Source of the DNA: Agapanthus africanus
Lineage: Eukaryota > Streptophyta > Magnoliopsida > Asparagales > Amaryllidaceae
NCBI GenBank assembly: GCA_030015575.1
Contig: JASDDO010000006.1
Coordinates: 323,254,361 to 323,318,360, forward strand
Length of the DNA stretch: 64,000 nt
Direction of reading: 5' to 3'
Shown: in pieces, positions 1-10,420 of the stretch
Layout: the number at the start of each line of letters is the position of its first letter
Numbering within the stretch: the first letter of the stretch is position 1
The notes under the pieces: model-generated
Databases searched by the model: none
Seen by the model: only the letters and a program-made list of their open reading frames with translations
What the model was told of the DNA's origin: nothing
Position numbers and translations under genes: made by a program

Positions 1-530
1 TTTCTCACAAAATGTCCATGCCTTTGAATTGAGGTCTAGGGTCCTTTTTATAGTGCCCATAAATTAGTTAAATTTGTTAAACAGATCCTTCTCTGAGTGA
101 TTTGGGGAATTTTCCCCACCGTTGGATCTTTAATCTAAGGGCTTTTGTTTTACAGAAGAAAATCTTCTTGTTTTAAAAAGAACAGAAAAGATTTCTTTAG
201 AATTTTAATTCTGTTTGGCGCAAATGCTCTAGAGCGTGACACGTGTCGCGCAGCGCACAGCGCAGCGCAACTGCGCTAGCGCATCTACGCTGACACGTGT
301 CGCGCAGACACGTGTCGCGCAGCGCAACTGAAGCGTTGCTTCCTTTAATTTTGCTTAAAATAGAGCTTTGCTCTGATTGGGCGTGCCTTCTTGGGCGCTG
401 CGCTGACGTATCAGCGCCTGACACGTGGCGCGTTGCGCCCGAGATTTGAAGCGTTGCTTTAAAATTTGAATTTTGAATTTCCAACAGAGTTTTGCTCTGA
501 TTGGGGGAAACAACAACGCTGAAAGGAACC
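1..530. repeat. Palindrome-rich stretch, probably 3' or LTR region of a Tat-like retrotransposon
   Basis: No credible gene is visible. The stretch is packed with short self-complementary words: AGAATTTTAATTCT near 199, GACACGTGTC (several copies, 237-315), GAAGCGTTGCTTC near 328, AGAGCTTTGCTCT near 363 and CAGAGTTTTGCTCTG near 485. The arms differ from word to word but always pair, as in the LTR of the young element at 37510. A TATA-like word lies on the minus strand at 45-52. I infer a relative of that element; both of its ends are unresolved and its left part lies outside the window. Confidence 0.45.
45..52 (-). promoter_or_regulatory. Possible minus-strand TATA box
   Basis: The plus strand reads TTTTTATA, so the minus strand reads TATAAAAA within GGCACTATAAAAAGGACC. 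Its setting, just before a palindrome-rich block, is like that of the minus-strand TATA boxes at 6655 and 56487, which sit upstream of antisense frames. Any gene it would serve is outside the window. Confidence 0.3.
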
Positions 531-835
531 AACATGCTTTCACTATTTAAACCCTCAACAGAATCCATAAAGGCCGAAATTTGCGCGCGCATCAGCGTGA
601 ATCGCGGGATATTTTCAAATTTCCCAATACAGAGCTGCCGCGTGGATTCTGTTCCGTACCTCACGAGCCCCTATGCGGTCAATAGAAGTCGGAACGACAC
701 GGATCTTAGAGCGTAGCACCTCGCCTGTGCGTTTCTACCACGTATCTTCTGTGATGCTCAGTCTTCCAGATTTTTTTACAAGTCAAGGTAGATTAAATGA
801 CGCCCCGTGAAGGCAAGAAGAAGTCTAAAAAGCTC
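531..835. other. Unassigned repeat-derived sequence
   Basis: I see no gene, domain or clear terminal structure here. Open frames are short and without recognisable motifs. It lies between the palindrome block and the 85-bp hairpin repeats, so it is probably retrotransposon spacer or a junction between two elements. Confidence 0.4.
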
Positions 836-1090
836 TCCTCACGAGACCACCGAGCAACTTCCCTGCTCGGTCAATCCTTAGCGGGCACATCGTTCCCACC
901 TACGCTAAGGATCGAAGCCCTCCTCATGAGGCCACCGAGCAGCTTCCATGCTCGGTCAATCTTTTGCGGGCACATCCTGCCCACCTACGCTAAGGATCGA
1001 AGCCCTCCTTACGAGGCCACCAAGCAGCTTCCCTGCTCGGTCAATCCTTAGCGGTCATATTCCTACCCATTGATGCTAAAGATCGAAGCC
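836..1090 (+). repeat. Three tandem 85-bp units, each holding two hairpins
   Basis: Units start near 836, 921 and 1006. Each contains ACCGAGCA, a short spacer near ACTTCCC, and TGCTCGGT, which pair over 8 bases. A second pair follows, CCTTAGCG with CGCTAAGG, around a longer loop. The array lies in the presumed spacer between pol and the antisense gene of the Tat-like element ending at 7922, the same relative place as the hairpin arrays at 51010-51540 and 53500-53690 in the young element. Confidence 0.7.
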
Positions 1091-1474
1091 CTTCTTCGGA
1101 GTGGTGAATTCTCGCCATCCCAAAACGGAGGTCTGGGAACCACGTCAAGGAGGCAACCCGCCGACGCCGACCAACTCTGACTTGGCTGTTGTTCACCTAA
1201 CGCTAAGAACCGACTCTGAGGAATGACTTACACCCCTTCCTACTCGGAGGAGTCTCCCGATGTACCTAAGTGAACGATCGCCACCTCGACTTCGAGGCGG
1301 GAGGACACCGACCTTCCTATACTTGACAACTAGTTGGCTTACACTCGACGCGCGATCGTCATCTAAAAGGTCGGTCATTGACCTATAGCCTAACATTTGC
1401 ATGGAGGAAGGGACCGACCAACTCAAGTACTCACACAAGAAAAACATTGCAACGCATAGGAAGATAAACTCGAT

Positions 1475-1480
1475 TTTATT
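1475..1480 (-). terminator. Poly(A) signal AATAAA of the antisense pseudogene
   Basis: On the minus strand AATAAA occurs about 100 bases after the presumed stop of the antisense reading frame at 1577. Position and orientation suit a polyadenylation signal for that gene. This is inferred from context, as isolated AATAAA words are common in AT-rich DNA. Confidence 0.4.
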
Positions 1481-2707
1481 TATGTTCTGAAAAGCCTTTA
1501 CAGGGTATTCGGGGCTCCTCAGCCTTACAAAATTGCCCGGGGGCTTACAAAAAAAAGAAGAAAAAAGGGGAGGAGCTCAGGCAACAGGCTCCACCGGGAC
1601 CTCGCCTTGTTCGGCACCGCCCTCAGGGGCCGGGGTTTCTGCTTCCGTTGCCGCCTCGCCTCCGACGCCGGCCTCCTACAGCGCTTCCACCGAGAGAGGG
1701 ATCCGAGCATGGAGCTCACCGTCGGCAAACTCCGGCATCAGCTCCTTGACGGCATCAAGAGCTTCATGCCAAATGATAGCGGAGGTTTCGCCAAGGTCGG
1801 TGTAGAATTGGTCTGACGCCTTGTATGCATCCATCGACTTGCGGGCCCGGAGCTCGGCGATCTTCGCCGCCTAAAGCGCATCCTCGAACTCCCTCTTGCT
1901 GACGTCCCTCGCCTTCTTCATCAAGACGTGGCGCTTACCCAGCTCCTCCAACTTGCCCTCCATGGCTCGGTGGGACACGCCCATGAGCCGATAGGACTCC
2001 TGACTCTTGGAGAGCATGAGCTTCCCGGCGGCCAACCGGGTCTCAAGGGTGGCCGTCTTCTCTTTCTTTTGCAGCAGCTAGAGGGATCCTCCGTCTCTGA
2101 AGACGATTCCCCCACCTTCCTCATGGCCGGGGCGATCTCCTCGGCTTCCATGTTGATGATGAGGGCGCAGTGTTGGAGAACTTAAGAAAAGAAATTGATG
2201 GATTTAGAAGTGTCCGGGCTAAAAAAAAGAGGCGAGCAATTAAGACAACAATTAAACGAATACCGACCTGAATAGCCTCCTGAGCGATGGCGGCCACTTA
2301 GGCCTTTAGGGTCCCCCGCGGAATCTTTCTCCCAGCCGACTGCTTTATGTCCGCGAGCAAGCTGTTGGCAACAGAAAGCCCCGAGGGGACCACGAAGCAG
2401 ATGTGCCCCTCCTGCACCGGAATACCCTCAGGGATATCAGTTGAAGGCGTGCGGGAGACCGCCCTTTTCCTCTTGAGGGGGACCTCGGTCACCTCCTCCT
2501 CCTCCCTCGCCCGGGATTCCGGGTCTCGGGCGTGCTTCTGGCTGCCCCCGCGATGGTCATCGGGGGCCCGGGACGCTGCGGGGGACTTCGCCGGTGGGGA
2601 TGGTTTCAGGGGCGAGCTCGAGCCTGCTCGGGACAAGACCACGCCCCCGGACTTCTTCCGGGTCGTGGTGGATATGGCGGCTAGAATCTTGGACCGGTCC
2701 ATGTGCC

Positions 2708-2802
2708 CTGCAAAAGGAGAAAGCACAGAGAAGTTAGTGATACAAGAAGGGCAAAAGGTAAATTGCTCAAGTCTAAATAGGTCGACCAATCTCCTAAATT
2801 AC
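2708..2802 (-). other. GT-AG intron in the antisense pseudogene
   Basis: On the minus strand the exon ends before GTAATTTAGG and the next begins after a pyrimidine-rich TTTCTCCTTTTGCAG. Joining the exons keeps one frame, from ...AHFV into ...HMDRSKILAA, whereas reading through does not. The signals work only on the minus strand, which supports real antisense transcription when the element was active. Confidence 0.65.
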
Positions 2803-5268
2803 CCACAAAATGCGCAGGGCTGAGCCCAGCCCAGCTAAGGACCTGCTCGAAAAGCAAGACGTCGGCCCGATGGATCGGCTTCCACACGGACACCGCCCTC
2901 GACTCGGGAGAGGACGACTGCTCTTCCCGCGGGCAGTCGGCCCGGTGCCACTGTACAGGCATAGGCCAGTTGTCACGCCCCGCTTCCCAGTATACAGGCA
3001 GATGACGCGACTGGCCGCTACGTATTTACTCAGAAATAAATACGCTAAGCATAACTAAGTAACATAAAAGAAATATATACAAGAGACAAATGTAATGAAC
3101 ATCAACTTTATTATTAACATTCTTTTGTACAATGCATGGAAAAGTAAATATATCTGAATGAAAGCAATGCCTACACAATGGCATAACAGAAATGGAAAGT
3201 ACTGAAATGAAATGTGTACAATGAATCTAAAGCTCTGGGTCGTAGGCTATCTGATCCAAATCCTCGCCGGTAGGCTCGATCTCCTGAAGGTCCGAATCAC
3301 CTGACAACATTCCAAAGAAAAATGAGAAGGAATGTCGTCAGCGAATAATCGCTCGGTAAGTCTCAAAGATAAGAGAGAAATAGAATAGACAGAGAGAGAA
3401 TGTAGCTTTTAAAGTTGTATTATATGGTTAACGCTGTTGTTTGTATCTTGATACAGAAGGATGCCAGTGTATACGAGAGGAGTCTCTATATGCCAGAGAC
3501 TAAAGGCAAATGGAGTACAAGGAACCGTTTATGCCACGGTACAACAGCAAATGAATTCAGGTTAGGTGTCTTAAATCTTGTAGTCTCGTGCCACTTCTAA
3601 CACCTTCCGTACCAATTTACCCCTTAAACCCCGCGATGTCTTGTTCGTATTACTGTATCATATTGTAAATTGTATTGTCTTGTATAGATGGATGACTTTC
3701 CGAAACCATGATATCAGTAAATGGATGTATCCGGAGAATCATGTAGATGTATGAATCATGTAGATGGATGTATATCCATGGTTCGGTTCGGTCAAGTTGT
3801 ATAAATTGATAGATTGAACAGATTGAATATATAGATTCATGGATTCATGTTGAATTGTAGTTTGTACTTGAATCATATTCAAGTCGGATTTATTATAATG
3901 AGACTCAGTCTGAGTCAGACAATTAGAAAAGAAATTGAAGTCCTGAATTAGGTTTTGATTTTATCGGCAACCGCTGCACATGGGCGGCAGGATTTGTCTT
4001 TTTCAAAAACGATTACCGTGTTGATAACACCGTTTGTTAAGTTGTCTACCTTAAATAGACAAGCACCCATATCTCCGGCTCCCTGAGGCTCAAGAGACTG
4101 GTCCCGCTTAAACCTATATTTAGTAGGGTCCTTATTGTAATTTATATAACTTGAGGGGGTTTTATGTAAAATACTTTTGTATAATTTTCAAAATACACCT
4201 CAAGTATTTTATTATCGTTTTTAGAGTTTTCATAGATGTAGATTTTATATATGTGGCATTTCTAGTGAGATAAACCTATTTTTCATAATACATGGTATTT
4301 AATTGTAAAGTATTGAACTTGTATGGAATTACATGGTATTTTCATGTAAAATGATTCTTTTTGATTTAGAAAAGTTGGAATATTTATAATATATCAAAAA
4401 TAGACGTTTTGATAATATATATATAAATATTTATAAAATAATTAAATTTGTTATTTATCTAAAAATCACATTTTCTTAAGATATTTGTATTTTAAATCTT
4501 TCGAGACCGAATGCTCCTTGCGGAGGTCTACATCTCGCACTACTAAGCCCGAGGATGTGCGATAATCTGCACCATCCTGAACGGGTTCCCCAAATGGGTT
4601 GTAGCGGCGCTTTGCAAATATTTGTTTAAAAATACGTAATCTTGTAGAAAATGGTTTGTATAAGTTAAAGGTATTTAATTGTAAATTCGTATTCCCGTAT
4701 TCTATGTTCCCGAAAGGTATCGTGCTATATTGCATATGAGTGTTGTGAGGAGGTAGGTCATTACCTCGTGATCTATTTAAAGGTATAGCAATGAAATATG
4801 ATATTTAATGTCAAAACTAAATTACATGGTATTTTACTGAAAACGTACGATAAAAATTATAATATAAAATATTTTGCTATGAAACTTGTTCATGATATTT
4901 TGTTAATGTTTAATAATCAAGATGTGAGAGTTTGGAATGTTTGTATTTAAGAAAAGATGGAGTTTTTAGAAAGAACCGAATCGGAAGTCGGATTAACTCC
5001 GCTTCCGTTGGGTTTTAGAAATACAAGATTTTAGAATAGAAAAGATAAGAGAGATGAGGGACTTACGGAATTTCATAATAGATGAGAGGGAAAGGAGGAA
5101 GTAGGAGTTGCCGGTGCGTCGTTTCGTTGCCGGGAGCTCCTAGAGTCGTCGTCGGAAATTGGCCGGAGTTTCGCCCTTCGCTAACTCCACTTGCACACAA
5201 AATTTCTAGAGAGTTTTCTTGAGAGTTTGAACAGAATTTATGAGTGAGGTGTGTGTGTTTAGGGGTGG

Positions 5269-5276
5269 TATTTATA
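5269..5276 (-). promoter_or_regulatory. TATA box of solo LTR copy A
   Basis: The minus strand reads CCTATAAATACC about 0.56 kb from the LTR's 5' end in its own orientation. It is followed by a CT/CA-rich leader, the usual layout of an LTR promoter. Confidence 0.55.
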
Positions 5277-5658
5277 GGGTAAAACTAGGGTTAGGGTAGG
5301 TGAAAGGGTGTGAAAGAAAATGTATTAAAAATTGGATTAATTGGGGTTTTAAAAGGCTCTGTTAATGTGCAGGAAAATTAAACCATACAGGGGTTATAAG
5401 GAGGCCAAGAGACACATTTTTCATGAAGGCCAAAATCCGATCTGAGGTGAATCGGCCGGCGGCGGCGGCCGAGTCAGCCGCGCCGCCGGCCCGATCCGCC
5501 CGAGTCGGGCCGAGTTTCCCCCTCCACGTGTCCTTTGATGCTTGGTCTACCTGCTGGGGTCGTTTGTTTTATATGTGACTTTTGGTTTTTACGAGTTATG
5601 CACGTGTAGGCTCTTGGGCTTCTAAAAATTTAAAAGAAAAAATATTAAAAGTAATGTA

Positions 5659-5727
5659 GGTGATGGGACTTGAACTCTGGTACTTTGGTTCAGCAGTGCA
5701 AGGCCTTACCAGTGAGCTACAAGCTCC
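5659..5727 (-). other. tRNA-like sequence with A-box and B-box in the solo LTR
   Basis: Read on the minus strand, GTAGCTCACTGGTAAGGC fits a tRNA D-arm / Pol III A-box (TRGYNNANNGG) and GAGTTCAAGTCCC fits a T-arm / B-box (GGTTCRANYCC). The acceptor ends do not pair well, so this is not a functional tRNA gene. It looks like a tRNA-derived block captured in the U3 part of this LTR family. Confidence 0.45.
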
Positions 5728-6654
5728 TTCTTGCTATTAAAAAGCAAATCAATTACTTATAGCTTGTGCTCAGGCAAAAGCACATCTTTCTGTATTTTTG
5801 AAAAAAATTTGTACAGAAAGTTTAGGGTTGTTACACTAGTCCTCACCCTTGGGTGGCCCGACGAATACAAACTTCTCCTTCCAGTCATGGATGAAAGAAG
5901 GAACGACAACCACGTCTGACCCGGTCACCTTACCCTTGCGATTTTTAAAGGAAAAATACACCCAACTCGGCTCGCTCTTACTGGTACCGGGGTGATTTTT
6001 ATAGCAGAGAAAGGAAGTAAGAAGGGTCAAACTGAAGGGGAACTCCTTAAGCTTCAGTCGGACCAGAAACCCGAGGAGAATTCTCCACGAGTTCGGCGCA
6101 AGCTGGCCTAGCGAGAGTTGAAAACAACGAAATATCCCGTATACCTCGGTTGGAAAAACAGACGCATTCTCGTACGGAACGCCTCCAAATACAGGGCAAT
6201 CTCCTTCTCCTGCACCTGGTCCGCCCGTTCGCTCCCTTTTGCCAAATGGAGCGAGTAGTTAGAGGGGATATGGAAACGAGACCGAATCTCGGCAAGCTCG
6301 TCCAGATCCCTCAAGACAGAGGGCGTATCGCGGGCGTTCCCGATGCGCACCATAGAGACCCTCGTCGCAGCCGGGCAGCTAGCGGCGCGGGTGACACTGA
6401 CTCAACGGGACGGGCCCGACGAAGAGGAGGGAAAAAGGGAACCCTCTCGGAAAGAGGTGGAAGACTCTCTGCACTCTACCCTAACTATCTCAACTGACTC
6501 CTCAGAAAAAGACATCTAACCTGATTCGAAGGAAGAAAGAATTCTCCGAAGAAGGAGCGCGAAGAATCCAATCTAAAGGATGGAGCGCCAAGCGAATCTC
6601 TCGCAGCAAAGGAAAATAGTGGCGAAAGTGTGAATCCTAGGGAGATCCCACCCC

Positions 6655-6662
6655 TATTTATA
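6655..6662 (-). promoter_or_regulatory. TATA box of the antisense Transposase_28-like pseudogene
   Basis: The minus strand reads GCAGTATAAATAGGGGTG, a textbook plant TATA box. It lies about 140 bases upstream of the first in-frame ATG (6515), with a CT-rich leader between. It points away from the LTR at 7103, so the antisense gene seems to have had its own promoter. Confidence 0.65.
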
Positions 6663-7088
6663 CTGCCTGGAGAACGCATCCAACAGCTCAGATCTCCTGC
6701 CAAAACGAGGCTTCGCGTCTGCCAGCCGTCGAAGCCCACGTGTCGAACGACCATTAGAAACGTCCCTTTGGGTGCAGGCGACAGCGGCAGCCTGTTACGT
6801 CCGCCAATCCGCGTCGGACGCGTGGCCTGCACCTCAACAGACGTGCAAGCGAATCAGCGCTCCTCTTTAAATGCACGATCCTTTCTCCTGATCCGATGAC
6901 GTCATCCAAGATACGCGCAGAGATCCAAACGCCCGGGATACGACAGGCGGGCTCAAAGATTTGAACGACGCAACTGCCCAAAGCCGAGTCGTCTCGGAAA
7001 TCCGCAATGACAAATTCTTGACAACAGGTTGAGCCCGGGAAACCGATCCGGACCACTCTCGACCCGACCCATAAATAAGTCGGGACGA
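6663..7088. other. Spacer between antisense promoter and polypurine tract
   Basis: GC-rich sequence without a convincing gene. It lies between the minus-strand TATA box and the polypurine tract of the Tat-like element, so it would hold upstream promoter elements of the antisense gene and the 3' untranslated region of the sense transcript. Confidence 0.4.
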
Positions 7089-7102
7089 GAGTGGGGGGCT
7101 AA
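7089..7102 (+). other. Polypurine tract of the Tat-like element
   Basis: GAGTGGGGGGCTAA directly precedes the LTR start TGATGATAC. The young element has the near-identical arrangement GTGGGGGCATT before its 3' LTR at 56609. This primes plus-strand DNA synthesis in LTR retrotransposons. Confidence 0.65.
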
Positions 7103-7922
7103 TGATGATACTCATAGGTGGGAACTCCCTAGATCATGACACGTGACAGATGACGTGTCCCGGGGCTCACGGAAACAGAGCAAGCACCATACATTGGAGG
7201 CGTCCCCCGAGCTATCTTCCCGAGGCATGACCCGACCTTCGACGGATCCCTGAACACTCCTATGCTCGCCTTACGAATAACCGTCGGCTCGCTTTCGAGC
7301 CCTCCTACACGCTGAGCTTCCTCATCCCTCCCTGATCGCATCCGAGCTATCACAGAACAGAGCTTCCTCGGCCTCCTGCTCGCCTTCGAGTCTCCCGCCG
7401 AGTTAAGCCTCCCTGGTTTTGCCGAGCAACCAAGGACGCAGAGCCCAAACGCCTCCGCCACGGCTCCGTGTATCTCACCAGGAGAGAGATATCTGCCGCC
7501 CTACGATCCCGTATTCCACGCCGTCGTATCCCCCATTAATGAGCGTATCTCGTCATTTACAGGGGGGTCCCGTCATTCACGCAGGCGTAATGCCAGGGGT
7601 GTAACCGACGGCGGATATCTCGCGCCAGCTCGCTTCAAGCGACCACTATAAAATCCCTCTCTCAGACGACTCAGGTAAGGCAATTTCATTCCAATAAGCC
7701 GTTACTCTGCTCAAATATCTCGGATAACTTGATCGTCGGAGGGTCCACGTTAGCACAACCACTCCGGGATATCTTTTGCAGATAGCTCAGCTTCGCCTTA
7801 AAACAAGCCCACTGAGATCCACACGCTCAAGGAGGCAACTCTCAAATCCAATCTCAGCCGTTCATCAACGCTCGCGACAGATCGACGGAGGACAACATCT
7901 GAAGGAGATCATACCTCCATCA
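7103..7922 (+). mobile_element. 3' LTR (about 820 bp) of a degenerate Tat-like Ty3/gypsy element
   Basis: It begins TGATGATAC after a polypurine tract and ends near CTCCATCA, giving TG...CA termini that are short inverted repeats. A TATA box (CTATAAAATC, 7647-7654) lies in plus orientation and divides U3 from R. The following GTAGA (7923-7927) would be one TSD copy; the other lies left of the window. A diverged copy of the same LTR type, reversed, is at 32811-33154. Confidence 0.6.
7647..7654 (+). promoter_or_regulatory. TATA box in the Tat-like LTR
   Basis: TATAAAAT in the context ACCACTATAAAATCCC, followed by CT-rich sequence. The plus orientation agrees with the polypurine tract and fixes the direction of the element. 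Confidence 0.5.
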
Positions 7923-8579
7923 GTAGATTATTAAGGATTCACTTGCTTTTACTTTTTATTTTTTTAAGGACATGAACTATATAAAGATTGCAATTTTTGA
8001 AAATCCAACTAAAATTAGAAGCGCTGCAAAGCCGTTAAAGCAATGCCGTGTTCTTGAAAGAGGCAGCATAATCAAACACGCAGATGGTTTTATATTCACT
8101 TCGAACTTACCGTGGATGCATAGTTGAAACTTGAAAGCAACATATATCGATAAATTTCGACCTCTTAGTTAAATTTCCAGGTTACGAAAACCGCCTGTTG
8201 TTCCATTTAGCGATTGATTACAAAAGACTCGTACCTTCATGCTCTTGGTTATTTTTTCCCCCCTTTTAGTGTACCGAGGTATCCTGGCATAGTGTATTTT
8301 CCTTGTTGAACACTCGGGAAGTTTCAGGACACTTTGAGGACCCTTTGCAACACTCTAAAGCAGCTGTCCAGTATTCGAGTCAATATGATATCAAGCTTTG
8401 TGTGAATGATACCTACAGGAAGCGGCGCACATTTTTACTGCTTTATAGGTCAGCATGTTGTAGGCCAACATGCAGGGCTGGATCCTTATAGAGGCGAGTG
8501 TAGGCATCTGCTCCACATGGATTCGACGTTTGCTATATATTGTAGCATATGCAAACAGAGCTCTCTCTATATAAATTTA
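7923..8579. other. Intergenic sequence, nothing recognised
   Basis: AT-rich sequence without a recognisable gene, domain or terminal repeat. The short open frames around 8303-8612 have no known motif and no supporting signals. Confidence 0.5.
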
Positions 8580-9098
8580 GGGTTTTTCAATTGTACCTCC
8601 CCTAAAATATAGCAAATTCCTTCCTACCCAAAAACTTGGTATATATTTTTTACCTCCAAAAACTAATAAGATATATCATTTTACCTCACTTTATGATTTT
8701 CATCAACTTTTAACGGCATAACATCAGGGTTTTTTTAAAAACATCCCAACCTCGCTTTTTATTTTGAAATACTCAATTTTTTCACCAAATTGAAATTATG
8801 GTTTAGGCTTCTGCCACACTTTCTTGAAAACCGGGCATGAAATCAGGAGCATATTCAACATCCTTCTTTAGCTATGAAGAAGTTGAATGCTTCTGCGATT
8901 TTACTTATTTTCGGGTAAACGGTAAATCTAAAATCTATGGAGAAAAATTAAAATTAAAGTTAATGGGGTTTTTTTCTAACGGAAATCATAAAAGGGTAAA
9001 ATGATATATCTTATTAGTTTCGGGGATAAAAAATAAATACCAAGTTTTGAAGGGCTAGAAAAGAATTTGCTATGATTCGGAGTACAGTTAAAAAAACA
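8580..9098. mobile_element. Foldback / MITE-like element with long terminal inverted repeats
   Basis: The left arm from about 8580 (TTTTTCAATTGTACCTCC, AAACTTGGTATATATTTTTT, CTAATAAGATATATCATTTT) is matched, as reverse complement, by the right arm ending about 9098 (AAAATGATATATCTTATTAG, AAATAAATACCAAGTTTTGA, GGAGTACAGTTAAAAAAAC). The arms are roughly 125-140 bp and imperfect, around a non-coding centre of about 240 bp. Exact ends and TSD are unclear. It fits a non-autonomous DNA transposon relic. Confidence 0.65.
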
Positions 9099-9213
9099 CA
9101 TAAATGTAACATAGCCCTATCTAGTATTTAGTCGCATGAAGCTCAGTGGTTGGGACTGTGGAATGCTTTTGGGATGGGTATTTTGATTTGCATAATACAT
9201 TATTACTTTATTT

Positions 9214-9244
<31 letters not shown>

Positions 9245-9551
9245 TACCATTTCAATATATATGCCTATTAATTTCTCAAGATTGAAAACTCTATCATCAC
9301 CGTTGAATTAGTAATGTAAAAAGTTCAATTGTCGGTAAACCGTTAATTTTGCATCCACTAAATCTATGGTAAAAAAGTTGTAGAATCACATAAAATTCGG
9401 TATATCTACATCTTAGATAATAAGGATGGAAGTGATGGATGTTGATCGTCGAAAAAAATTAAGGAAGATGTATTTTTTCGACGCCATAGAAAGAAATTCG
9501 CACCTACAGCATATTTCCTTCATTATTCTCTCTCTCTCTCTCTCTCTCACT

Positions 9552-9593
<42 letters not shown>

Positions 9594-10420
9594 TTTTTCA
9601 TGAGAAGCAATCTTCAACTTCTTTAGTTTCTATTATCAGTTTTTCCCTTTTAAATTTTTTTATTTTCAAGTCAGCAAAATTTCAACGTTTTTTTTGGGGC
9701 ACTGTGTCGGTGTGTTTAGGGTCCAAACAGTCGGAAGCAATAGGCTTTAGTTCCCAGCCTTGCAAACAAAATGCGAAGATTGGTTTTCGTTTACATTTTT
9801 CAAGACAGATAACAAATGCTTGCCATCACGAAACTACAATTTGACAGAAATTTCAACCTTGATCGTAATCACTAATCTGACACTGAACTAAATTTAAAGG
9901 TGTTCCTTGAAAATAATTTATCCGGTATTTGAAGCCCATTTTCCCCCCCTACTTAAAAATCTAAACAATTTTAGAAGTGGAAAGATATTTTGTGTATTAA
10001 AATGAAAAATAGAGAGGATCTGCCAAAGCTTGGAATATCAGTATGAAGATAAATTTGCAATGGTGAATTAAATACTCTTTTCTATTGTTGCCTTGTATTC
10101 TCAGGAGAAGAAACACATTGATGCAAATACGTAACCCAAATGAGCATGCTGCAGGCGCACTACTTGAAACAAAGGACAAAACCCCTACCAGTAAATTTTT
10201 CTAGATCTCCAAATTTGTACCGCAACATCTCTTTTATACAGAGAGTTATGGGCATCACTGGCCTTGCACAACACCATCCAAACAAAAAGAGGTACAATGC
10301 TACACACGGTTACAAGCCGGGAAATAAATAAAAGTTTAGAAACAATTCGATGAACATACATATAAAACACTTGCGATACGAGATGAAAACTAAAACTTGT
10401 AAATTTAAAACGACATCACT
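9099..10420. other. Intergenic / SINAT 3' flank with microsatellites
   Basis: No gene is seen. It holds a (TTA)n run (about 9215-9242), a (TC)n run (about 9527-9548) and an (AT)n run (about 9554-9591). The part next to 10421 is probably the 3' untranslated region of the SINAT gene, but I cannot place its end. Confidence 0.5.

Larger units (their letters stand above)
2971..5835 (-). mobile_element. Solo LTR, 2.9-kb family (copy A), inserted in the antisense pseudogene
   Basis: On the plus strand it begins TGTCACGCCCCGCTTCCC and ends GGGTTGTTACA. On the transcribed minus strand that is a TG...CA LTR, with a TATA box at 5276-5269 followed by a pyrimidine-rich leader and GC-rich sequence. The flanks are CCAGT (2966-2970) and CTAGT (5836-5840), a 5-bp TSD with one mismatch. 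No internal retrotransposon region is present, so this is most simply a solo LTR. Copies C (16285-19199, opposite orientation) and B (62062 onward) are relatives. Long LTRs starting TGTAACACCC suggest a Ty3/gypsy chromovirus such as Del/Tekay, but I cannot prove the lineage without an internal region. Confidence 0.75.
1577..6515 (-). pseudogene. Antisense Transposase_28-like ('putative gypsy type transposase') gene of a Tat element, broken
   Basis: Read on the minus strand, a frame starts at ATG 6515 (MSFSEESVEI) and meets a TGA at 6404-6402. It continues through IRSRFHIPSNYSLHL, GQLAPNSWRILLGF and WKEKFVFVGPP, then, beyond an inserted solo LTR at 2971-5835, through WHRADCPREE, VLLFEQVLSW, a basic/serine-rich linker and a coiled-coil tail with KKARDVSKREFEDAL and SMDAYKASDQFYTDL. 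It ends in an acidic tail with a stop at 1577. The PNSWRxLLGF block and overall plan are those of plant proteins annotated as Transposase_28 (PF04195-like). Breaks: the TGA, a frameshift near 6110-6150, a TAA near 2300, a frameshift near 2100, a TAG near 1678 and the LTR insertion. At least one canonical intron (2802-2708) is retained. Orientation is opposite to the LTR at 7103, so it is an antisense accessory gene of that element. Confidence 0.7.

Noticed and set aside
197..664. 155-codon minus-strand frame near the window start
   Set aside because: It spans palindromic GC-rich repeats and has no domain or supporting signals.
5659..5727. Functional tRNA gene
   Set aside because: A- and B-box words are present, but the acceptor and anticodon arms do not pair properly; kept only as a tRNA-like block.
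8303..8612. Small genes in the intergenic region
   Set aside because: Two overlapping short frames without motif, promoter or splice signals; they partly run into the foldback element.
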